Of a stretch of DNA of 64,000 nucleotides, positions 37,201-49,200 are shown in pieces. The translations under genes were made by a program, and so were the position numbers. This stretch comes from Acanthaster planci (taxonomy: Eukaryota; Echinodermata; Asteroidea; Valvatida; Acanthasteridae). Each line of letters opens with the position of its first letter. The first letter of the stretch is position 1. A model generated the notes under the pieces. The model worked only from the letters and a program-made list of their open reading frames with translations, was not told the origin of the DNA and did not search any database. Location of the stretch: NCBI RefSeq assembly GCF_001949145.1, contig NW_019091492.1, positions 651,551-715,550 on the forward strand, in the 5' to 3' direction.

Positions 37201-40200
37201 TCCTATTGAGAGGAAGGAGAAATCAAGTGTCAAACTGCACTAAACAAAAGTGTACAAGAGGCTGGATGTACTAACGGCAGTTACAGCTTCTTTGCATGTC
37301 AGCAATTTCAACAAAATCAGGACAATTCTGCGTGAATATTTTTTTGGGGGGTTAGCATTTTCTTTTCGATAGAAACTAATCATGCTGGACACTGTTGTGA
37401 CTGCGGTGATGTTGGAAAACAACCAACATTTACAGATAGGAAGGCCCTATCTTTACAATACATTTAATGCATGATTACTTCTTATGTGCCAACTTTGGTG
37501 GTTTTTATTCCACCTTACACCCCCCCCAAAAAGGGGAGGCTGCAGAGGGGTCAGTCTGTTACCATGGCAGTAGTTCGATTTGCCTGATCCTTGAAAAGTC
37601 CAAATTTCAAAACAAATCTCAATGAAAGGACACTCCCCAACGAAGAAACAGCACAAGGGTTTAGGTCCTAACTTAAGATAGAATAGGATACTTTGTGAAA
37701 ATCCCTTCCAGTAATTAGTGGTTTCTGTGGCTACACTAGACCAGTGTTGACTTGACCACAAAACTTTCTGTAAATGTATGCGTTTCTCATCTTGGTGGCC
37801 ATTGGCCTTATAAAAGTACTTCTGTCACTTTGACATCATTTGATGGCCTTTGATGACATCATTCAATGGCCTTTGAAAGGTGAAATGTAGAAGTTAAGCC
37901 AATGGTTTCTCACATGTTGGTAGATTTTGGAGGGTTCAGAAAGAATCTGAATGAAAGTGCCCTTCTCAGGGGATTTAAGGTTAACAGTATTTTGAACTTT
38001 GAATTCGTAGTGCCTGTGTATCTCCATTCATCTACTGAGTTTGTGTGACCAAGGACATCAAATGACAACTGAATTTTATTTCAAGAACAGTAAAATTATA
38101 CTTGAAATGAATGCATATCTAGTGCATCCTACCAGCGTCTTCAGGGGTTTTTCACCAGTGACCAGCTCTAGTATGTCCAATGAGTCCTTGCTGTCTTTCT
38201 CCATGGAGAGCAGGAGACGGAAAAGACAGCGGGGAGAAATCTAAAGAAACAATTAAGAAAAATTGATTATAGCTCCGAGTTTTTTTCGGAAAAGAAAAAA
38301 GATGAAAAGTAAGATAATAAAACATCCCAGGAACATTTACAGGTGAGCATGAAGACACTGTGTGGGCTCTGTGTACAAATTGAAGTTACTGTGTCCTAAT
38401 TGGCAGCCAAAAACCGAAGATACCAAGTTACAAATGGTAGAATGAAAGTTGTGTTGAGTGTTCACCAACTGACTTATTCTTGCTAATTTCTCTCTGGACA
38501 GGCTGTTTACAAAGCTTTTCACACATCAACCCACATTTCATTCCCTAGGATGTATGCACATACCTTCTGTGGGTTAACCTCTTCTTCTCCTTGTAGCAGA
38601 GGGGCCGCACTCCCAAACAACTGACGGGAAAACAAATGTTCAATTACTGCTTCTGACATGCTTCAAAAAGTTGGCTTCATTTTTACATTGGAAATAACAT
38701 TTAACACTGCATTTTGAAATTAATTATTATGTATAAACCTTTCTTTCACACATAGGAGTTTTAGATCAAATAAAACAGGATTCTTTTTCAAATAAATGTG
38801 TTTGCATTGAACACATCAAATTTATGATAAGAAATGTATATAAATAATCTGTAAAATCTTCTGAGTAAACTTTGTTCCATGTTACTTGCATCTTTTATGG
38901 TTAATAAATTTTAAATAGTGAGCAACAAGGGCAAAGATGCCAGGGAAAAATGTACAAAAACACAGCCGCATCCAGAAATGAATTCTGAAGAACAAGGCAG
39001 GTTTTTACCTGGAGGACAAAAGGCTTCATGTGGAGCACATAGAACTGCCGGCAGACATACTGAAAAAGTGGGGAAAATGAATTGTGCTTTGGTTTTTATT
39101 GCACACTCACACAGCAGAGACATTTAAGTCAAAGACAAAAGTAATAGGTAATAGGCCAAAATGCTGAAATTCTTTGTAAACTGAGTAAAAGAGAAACAGT
39201 TAACTCTCACTTTCATGTTTAACGTTTATGCAATATAAAACAAAAAATCAAAATCAATCAAAATACAAGGGAGGACAGAAAGAACTATTTTTTTGTTGAA
39301 ATTACTGCAGTATGTTTATAATTTGAACTTGGAAAATAATTTTGTTCTGATGATTGGAAGTTGTTTCCAGATGTGATTTTGTACAAAATAGTGCAATACC
39401 TCAACGGCACGACAGACTAAGGGATTGGAGTTATGGTAATTATAGACCCTCAGAATGGTGGGCATGATGTACTGAAACCTACAAAAGAGAGAAATATTGG
39501 GATATATTAATCTACCTGATTCAAGCTTCACATATGTAACCAACCTAGTTTATTTTATTAGCAGCACATGTGTTTCACTGGTCATACTTGTGCTAGGTAC
39601 TTTTTCTGTACTCATATTTTGCAATCATATGGAAAAATGGTTCCGTACTAATGCTCATGAGAATGTCCACGTACAAGACGACAGTACTGCTTTGTCACAG
39701 CATCCAAATGCAATGAAGCCAAGTTTTCATGTCAATTTGAGACAGAAGCCATATTCCCACTGGATTTTTGTTTTGGTATACAAACTACTGCAGCTGAGAA
39801 AAATGAAAGAATAAAATCAGTCCAACTGGAACCCCCTGGAGAACTGAAGTCCCTGCTAGTTTTAGAACTCACTCATGCTAACTTAACAAGCCAAAAGTGG
39901 TCGCAGATTTCCCCCAAGCTGCAGTAGTTTAAAAAGGACCTGCAAATGGTTAAATATCCCTAAGGGCAGTTCTTCAAAATGCTTCAAGTAATATGGATAG
40001 TTTCCTGACCCTTAGTGTGTACTGATGATGGTACGTACATAGACCCCGATTTTTTTTCACAGTCTTGCCTAGGTACTTTCCATCAAGGCAGTATTGTTTT
40101 ATGCATTAATAACAACTGTGAGACATGTACAACTGTGAATGTAATGCTACACAGAAACCATTGTAGACAAATGCAAAACTGCAACACAGGAATCATTTTT

Positions 40201-43200
40201 GATTACATTGGTCTGAGTTGGACAACATCAGATAAAGACATTGACATCAGAATTCACTGATGTCAATATCATTATCCCAACAAAATCTCTCTTTGTTTCT
40301 CTCTGCTTACCCTTTGGTAGCAAACATCTGCTTGAAGTGGCGTGAGATATTGATGAAGGAAGCAAGGCAGATGCGTAGCAGTGAGATGTCCTGGCAGTGG
40401 AGAAGCAGACATCCATTCAGGACGTTCAGGAAGAGCTGAATATCACCGCTCCAGGAGAAATCGCTGGACATGTTCAGAAAGATGGCTGCCGTGAACTTGG
40501 GGAAAGCAAACAAAACAAGTAATCATAATGAATTCTCTTTTCATTTTTGCAATGGAGAGTCAAACGTGTACCTGTGAAGCACAAAATGAGCAGCTTCTTT
40601 GAAGATGCCGACTTGGTTGTACTTGTCCATTGTTAGTACACTTGTAGTCACATACTGACAAACACATCTTAGACTGAAGTCTTTAACTGCAACTTTCAAG
40701 ACTGTTGATTTTGGTAATCTTACCTTTTCTACAGCTGGTCAAGCATCATATTCAAAAATAAAGTATTCCAGTACAGCAGATGATCTGATTGATTCTATGA
40801 ACCTCAAGCGGGACCAAGGGAGGGTGCTATTTTCATAGCAACAGAGGCTCTCTTGGAGGGAAATGCACTTCACTGGTTCACACATGACTATGAAATGCAT
40901 GCATTGTGGTTGCATCACAATCAACCAAATGAACACTCCCCACCAACATGGCTCTTTTCAACTGATGAGGGGGTGAGTTTGCTCAAGGCAGACAGACTCT
41001 ATAGAAGAATGGTTGCCGAGAATTGGAAAAGTCTTGAGGGTTGTAATCAAACACTCATAGTCCATGAGTATGTAAATTTTTGACCACATTGTATGTGCTA
41101 CTTTGCCACAGAGAGGATGGTCCAGGAGTTGGACAGTGATTTACTAAATGAAAGCTAATTTCATTCTTTTTCCATTCATGTGAATAACTCACATCACAGT
41201 TTTCTAATAAAAGAGTCATTGCCAAAAAGTTTCTTAACAGCCTAAGCACTTTACACTAACCACAAACACACTGAGCAGGACACTAATGGAAACCAATTTT
41301 CCCAGACTTGACTCAATTTCTGCCTTCTACTAAAACATGCTTGATTCAATTCTTACCTTGACCCACATGTACTTGTGTATGACATCCAGTCCAAACAATT
41401 CCTGTGAAGTATAAACAGCATTATCTTGAGATGAGTTTCTCAAACAAAGCAGAAATAAAGTTGAAATAAACAAAGTTTTTTTAGGTAGCCAGGCAAATGA
41501 TGCAAGAACTGTACTACTTCTGTGACAGTTTGAGCAGACGGTCTCAGGAATCATTCCAATACTGACGACAGCATTTGCTCCAACCAAGAGGAAGAAACAA
41601 AGGGGTCAGCATAAATACGTTCCAGCTTGTCAATACCCAGCCACATATTTGCCAGACCAGTTTACACAACCTCCACAGACAGGACTTTCTTTCCTACTGG
41701 AGTCGTATCTCAGGCAGTCTCTTGGCGCCAGTGTTGTAACCAAGTTATTTTTTTCCAAGTCAAGTCAAGTCCCAAGTCAAATTTTAGCAAGTCAAGTCAA
41801 GTCTCAAGTCATTTTTTTCCAAGTCAAGTCAAGTCAAGTCAAGTCAAGTCTGGCTCAAGTCAATTTTTCTAAATAATGTACATCAAAACTAAAGTGATAC
41901 CCGTTTATAATTTCTTCCTTTTGTTCAGTACTTTATTGGTGGTATCTTTCACTCTTCAAACTGACTGCCGTTAAATGATAATGACATGGCTTGCCTGTCT
42001 TAGTGTTAGTTTGTTGGTTGAACATGCACAATATTCACAATTTTTGAACCCAAAAATCACCACTTTCGGAGTAGACACGGTGTTCTGTCGCCATGTGTTG
42101 GGCAAGGAACAAAATTGGCTCCTGTCGTCATCGTTATCTACGTGCGTGCGGGAACCAGTTATAATAATAATGTTTGGTGCGCATGCACATGATCGCAGTG
42201 TGAGAAGAGAAATCATACTACTGGCATCTAACCAGTGAATTTTTTTTCAAAAAGTAATTTCCCCCCCCCAGAAAATATTTAGGGCTTTTCTATTCAAGTA
42301 CATTGTTGTACATGTAATAGAATCTGACATAAGAGATTGTGAATTCACCGTTCCAGGTTGGTGCCTGGATTGGAGATGGTACATGTTGTCGTTTTGCAGT
42401 CTTCGCGTGCCTAGTGGTAAACCACTTAACAGTATACAGTTACGTGGGCTCTATAGAAAGACTGTTCTTAATGGATGTAATCAGACTACCCATTGGCCTA
42501 TGCCTAAGGCCCACACAAACTTCATACAGCTCGCACACGCCATGCATGACGTATGCATGATGTGCGGTGGTGTCAGTGGAGGAACGCAACGCGATGCCAC
42601 GCATGGTTCTTTTGTTAGTTTGTATTTTTATTTATTTTAAGAAAAGATTTAATGTCAACAAGTCACTTTTTTTTCCAAGTCGAGCCAAGTCTCAAGTCTT
42701 TTGTTTTCAAGTCAAGTCAAGTCTCAAGTCATTTTTCCCCAGGTCAAGTCAAGTCTCGAGTCTAAAAAATAGCGACTCGAGTCAACAACACTGCTTGGCA
42801 CACGTAGTCGGAGAGATTAATGACGATGTTGCTCCATTACTCAAGAGTGATAGATCAACCCCTGAATGTGTAGCTAGCTCTTTTTTATCCAAGCTGCTGT
42901 TAACCACTGATTGGCCAATGGAAACTTCCTTGAAAGTGCTCTATGGCCTTTATCTACTGCTACTATGGTCTTACCCGTTGAGATATTTTTCACTTTAGCA
43001 ACTTACATAACAAAAAAAAATCCCAGCCTGAGGTTAAACCAAAACATGTTTAGCTCTCCCTACTCCTACGACCCCAAAAATTAATACTAACTTTTTGCAA
43101 GAGTCTTCCTGCAATTCTATTTAAACAAAGCAACATTTTCTCAAGCTTTATTTAGAATTTCCAGATGTCAAAAAAACTTCTGTGACCTCTCCCACAATCT

Positions 43201-46200
43201 GTCTGTAACTGTTTTTTGCCTAAAAATCCACCACTTCCAATATTTATTGCTCAAGGGTGCTATCCTGAATATCATGATATGCCTTTACCTATGGTATATG
43301 TATCAACTCCTACAGAGAAACAAATCAGAGCATAGCTTACCCTGCCCTGTTTGGGAATGGCATACAGCAGAAACTCAGCATCCAACGATTTCCGTGGAAA
43401 GGAAGGTAGCCTGATCAGTTCATCATGCAAGAAAGTGATGTGTGAACTCATCTAAATCAGGGACAGAGAAAACAAAAATAAACAATTTTAAAGTAAAATT
43501 ATAATGAAAAAAAAAATGGGTTACAGGTTGCTGGCCAATAGGTTGCTGTCCTAGGTTCTGATGGTGCCTTCAAGGTCTTCTCACATTTCAGTGTCTATTT
43601 TCTCAGCATTAGCCATGGCCTCCAGGGTATATTGTTTTACGTATGCACAGAGACCCATGACAGTCTCTATACAATTAGTGTTTCAGACAAGATGGGCCTT
43701 GAAATGAAACAACTTTTAACATAACCTTGGCAACAAATGAATGCATGGTGGATAACCCATCAGCCATGCCCGTGTAGACAGACTGTGTTGCTATGTCTTC
43801 CCAGTGCCAAGTTTGAGGCACACCTTTCAATTCTAATCTAAAATAAGGTCTATCCACTGGTAAGACTCACCACCTGAGATGGAGTGCTCTGCAGCGTGGC
43901 TAGCGCAAAGTACACGCGACCAAGCTCTGCAATTTTCAGTGTAAATGCCTGTTGGAAACAAGTATCAAAATCTCATGAGAAATCAAGCCATTCTAAACAT
44001 CACGGCCTTCCTATTTTTGGCAGGGGAGGTAAAGATAGCAGTTAATAAAGATATGATAATTGTAAAACTGCTGAAAAGATGCTTTTAGTAACAAATGAGT
44101 ACCTAAAATACGGCAGTGCTGAATTTTCCAGGTCTCCAGATTGAAAGGCTTAGCCCTTGCCTTCAAAACCATGTAATCATTTATTGCTAGGTATATCAAG
44201 TGCAAATTTTGAAGGATGATGAACCATGCAGTCTTGCAATAGCAGATTAAGAACCAGACCCAAATTTTCAGGGTGAGGGGGCAATTTTTTCAGGGGCAGG
44301 GTGATATTTGGGAATTTGTTTTATGTAACCTTTCATGGCCTGAGGGGTGAGGGTACATTTTGGGGCTTGCACAGACTCTTGAAAGGAAGGGAAGCAAACC
44401 AGTCCCCTTCCCCCAATCCCCTTTTTCTCATTATTTTTCAAAAGCAAAATTGTCTTTGCCTGTTTGTGGGGATCAATGCCCCACTGCCTCCCCCATCTGC
44501 CAGTCAGTCTTGAGGATTCAAAAGTTAGCACCCTCCATGCAGACAACAGATTTCATTACCCAATTTTGGTCAGCTACTGACCTGTTGCTGAAGGTGTTCC
44601 AATCCTTCCAACTGATCTATCTTCTTGAGTATGAGCTCGGGACAATGCGAGCGTTTGTATGCGTAGAAGTCCCTCACATAGGATTTGACGTCCAGCATTT
44701 GGTCTGTACAAGAAAGCACACGCTGCATGTCTATATGATACTTCACTCATCACTAGCACAGGCGGAGTGTCATTTTAAAAGGGGGGAAGGGCAGTTGTGA
44801 GACCATGAGGAATCAGCCATTAATAGGCTGATCCATTAAGCTCCACCCCCATGTAGGACCTACCAAAGTGGGGGGACTGAGTCCCTATATTCAATAAGTG
44901 TGGGCCCACTTCCTCCCTCCTCTCCCTTCCTCTGCAAGGGAGCAGAATGAATTAACAGCGATTTTTCCAAAAAATCTGAGGCAGTACCATTCTGGTATCT
45001 TTAAGAATATCACTTTTCCTGGGGTTTAATATTTCATACTTGTCAAACAAAGCAGCCTTTCCCAACATTTGGATATTTAACATTATAGAAATCAACCCTT
45101 CAATTGTTATACCCTGTACATGTACTTCATTGGTTTCAACTAATGTGTGCGCATATCTTTGGGTTTGCTGATTTTACCTTATTTCTCCCGACACAATATG
45201 GTGATAGGCAGACATGTATGTCATGTATGTATGTTTATAATAATAAAATAGATTTGGCAAACGCCCCATGTTAAATTACCCTCAGAGTGATTTACCTTAA
45301 ATTGTCCAGCAAGACAAAGTTACATAAAAATTTAAATGAGTAATACATTAAATTAAACTGAAGTAGTTGCACATATTAGTACACCGCATAAGAGCTATGT
45401 CACTGGGCCAGTCTATCGGAGGAAAGAAAACCAGGCGTGGGGGATCCAGACACACAGCATCCTGTCTAAAAGGTTCTGCAAGGCCAGCCATTTTGTACTA
45501 CTTAAATGTATGATGATGATCATGATGATGGTGATGATTATGATGATGGTGATGATTATGACATGCATTTGTACAACACTAAATTACCAGAGGATACAAG
45601 GCACTTATTATTAGCATCCCTGCTTGCTTTCTAAAAACATTCCTAAAAACCATCACAGCTCTCTAGGGAAGTATACAACTCCATGCTGCCATTTCAGGCA
45701 CAAACAGCTAATCAAACACAACAACCATCTCTATACTCTGAAAGGTACACATTCATACTCCGGGGTGGAGAAAGGCAAGAGTAAAATGACTTGCATGTAA
45801 CAACCAGCTGGATTCCAACCCCTGACCCACAAATGGTAGCCACTAGGCCACATATCTCCACTCCTTTCCTGCCTAGTTTAGAACACTGACTAATATGGCA
45901 GCAGGGCATTTGCATAAAGTGTTAATAGAAGAGTTTTCCTTACTCGTCTTCTTGTCTACCAGGAAGTGTGCACAATGCTCCTGGATGGGAATATTGAAGA
46001 ACTCCAGGCAATCCTGATGGATCTCCTCAAACTGCATGTCCTGGAGAAAAAGTAATCAAGAACACAGAAACTGATGTTGTGAGTGGCATGGTAAGCCACA
46101 ATGGTGGGAGTACGCTCAACTATAACCTCAGCAGCAGAAATATTACAACAGATAAATCTGAGTAACCTAGCGACTGTGGCCAAAGCTCAGATGTGTCCCT

Positions 46201-49200
46201 CCCAGGCAAAGGTGCTGATGAGTTTGTATACATTCAGTCACAAACTACATTTGAAAGTTTCTCGTGTACACTCACCTGCACTGTGCACAGTGAGCATTGC
46301 ACATCAAAGGCATTTAGGTGCCTTTCCTGTTCTGAAGCTTGAAATAAAATGCTTAATGTCAACAACATTCCAAGAATCATTTGTCAGCTGATTCTGTCAC
46401 ATGCACCAGACAAGTGCAATTTGTGAGGAAAGCAAAAATTTAAACAAAGAAACAGCAAAATTAGTCCCCCCCCAACCTGTCTGTGGATCTAGCATCTGAG
46501 CAACAGATTTTTTTGGAGAATGTGGCACATTCAGCATCGAGTTCAGTTACTCATTAATCCNNNNNNNNNNNNNNNNNNNNNNNNNNNNNNNNNNNNNNNN
46601 NNNNNNNNNNNNNNNNNNNNNNNNNNNNNNNNNNNNNNNNNNNNNNNNNNNNNNNNNNNNNNNNNNNNNNNNNNNNNNNNNNNNNNNNNNNNNNNNNNNN
46701 NNNNNNNNNNNNNNNNNNNNNNNNNNNNNNNNNNNNNNNNNNNNNNNNNNNNNNNNNNNNNNNNNNNNNNNNNNNNNNNNNNNNNNNNNNNNNNNNNNNN
46801 NNNNNNNNNNNNNNNNNNNNNNNNNNNNNNNNNNNNNNNNNNNNNNNNNNNNNNNNNNNNNNNNNNNNNNNNNNNNNNNNNNNNNNNNNNNNNNNNNNNN
46901 NNNNNNNNNNNNNNNNNNNNNNNNNNNNNNNNNNNNNNNNNNNNNNNNNNNNNNNNNNNNNNNNNNNNNNNNNNNNNNNNNNNNNNNNNNNNNNNNNNNN
47001 NNNNNNNNNNNNNNNNNNNNNNNNNNNNNNNNNNNNNNNNNNNNNNNNNNNNNNNNNNNNNNNNNNNNNNNNNNNNNNTGAAGTTGGTCTCAACGTTGAG
47101 TACCCTCCACAGAGTATTAATACTACCCTTTTTCAGGTACACTGAATATAACTGAAGCAATCAGCTCGGAGGGTCATGATTGGTCTTATGAACGTACCTC
47201 ACTGATGGGCAGCTGGGTTGGGATGTCTGTCTCATTGGGTCCATGAACTATCAGTTTCTATCAGAAAACAGTGGCAAACAATGAAGTCAATGAAAAGATC
47301 ACTAATTTAAAATAACAGAAAAGGTCTCGCTACCTGATACTGTACACAAACATAGTCATTCTGTGGACAAGTTCAAGCCTGTCCATTGCTCTTTGGAATG
47401 AGCCAGTTGGGTATTTAAAAATGCCAAGGTCTTTCGGGAACAAAGCGTGCGCATGAGCCAGCACATGGCTACACTGATAGGACAGACTATCGGGCACACA
47501 CGCAGCTGTTCCCCAATAGCTTCATCCTGGGCATGCTATGTTGGATTACTGAACTGGCTCATTGTGCACAAAAATTTGTAACTCTGCTCATCTTTGGTTT
47601 TGAAGGTTCTAAGACAGCAATTGTATTTACTAACCTTGGCACAAGGTACATTGGCACTAATTAGCACAGTAGGCTGCAAGAAAGAAAGAGGAAGAATGAA
47701 CACATTGAGTTGTAGCCAGAGAATCTTTAACTAGACGATGAGGTTCACATCCTTCTATGGTATACGTCAGAGGGGTAGAATAATAACGAGAATTACAGGT
47801 GGGATAGAAGATGAAACCATGTGGGGTTTTATGACCTCGTGACCTTCAAGTGCTCAGAGAACATTTTGTCTTGGTGGTTCAGACAGTACACAGAGTCTTA
47901 TATGTTTTCACAAGGTGTCATCCACAAAACTTATTCTTGTACTTTCACCATGGAAAGCCATCCACCATTTATAATGCGACCTCATTCCAAATAGGATATT
48001 TGATCTGAATCCAGCTCATGAGCAAACAACATGACTTATGGTACTTTACATGTATATCAAAGTGTTGCCAGCAGATCCATGCCAAGTTTCCAGCAAGTTG
48101 CTACCAAGCATGAAGGACACAAGCTTTAGGTTCTCATAAATGAACTTATCGGACATTGAAACCTCAATTTTGATTTCCCCCATCTTCACAGACCATCAAA
48201 TCCTCCCCACTGACTGCACTTACATCGCACTGCTCCTTCTTCAGTGTCTGCTTGAGGTCCTTGAAGGAGATGCCGGAGACAAAGGGGATGATGTGCCACA
48301 GGACACTTAGGGTGTTGGCAATGGCTTCATTGGCACCCTCGTGGGGCGCACGACAGTGATAAACCACAAAGCCAAGCTGTTCAAGAGAACGAGCTATGGT
48401 TAACTTGTAAATTGCACAAAAAAAGACCATCTTGTAGAATTCACATGCTTTCCTATCCATCAAAAATGTGCACTGGGCATATCAATAACACCTTTGAAAA
48501 TCTCCCGACAGAGAAAACAGAGGCATAATACACATTTTCTCAGGCATGCTGTCCATAAGGATGCAATACATTTCACCAATGAGATGCAGTGCAACAGTTA
48601 ACAACATGATAACCAAATTCTGGTATAAATTATGAAATCACTTCAGGGGACATAAGTTGCAGCATAAAAACTTTGTCATACATTTATGTTTCATAAACTA
48701 CAACTTTTGGCACCTACTGTGATTGTGTGAGTTAAGTCATACGCTGTTTTCCAATACTCAACTTCATCTCCGTCTCAGGCTTCACCCCCAAAACCAATCC
48801 CTGATTGTGGGCCTCAAGCGTTTAAATCAAATTGGATTACTGTAAGTTTTTGCTCTCTTGCATCTTATTTAGACTAATTAGTGCACTTACTGCTTCAAAG
48901 TCAGGTAGTGAAAAAACAGTTGAAGCCTGAGACTGAGCCGAAGCTGAGTATTGAATTTGGTTCTTAGGTGTGCATCATGCACTGTGTAGTTTCCATGAAA
49001 TGTAGCATGTTTTGTTACATCATTCATGCAATTAAATAGAGCACAAGTGGAGTTATTTTTCAGTCATGACTGGTGCCTTGTGACGACAACAACTGTAGAG
49101 CTTAGACTAACCAGATAGTTGAAGAGACAATGAGCAGTCTGAGCTGGCAGCTCACCGTAGTGGGAAACCATCTTCTTCAACAACAGAATCAAGTCCTCCT

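Noticed and set aside
46520-47160. Frames of 179-211 codons around the gap
   Set aside because: They consist almost entirely of N and carry no information.
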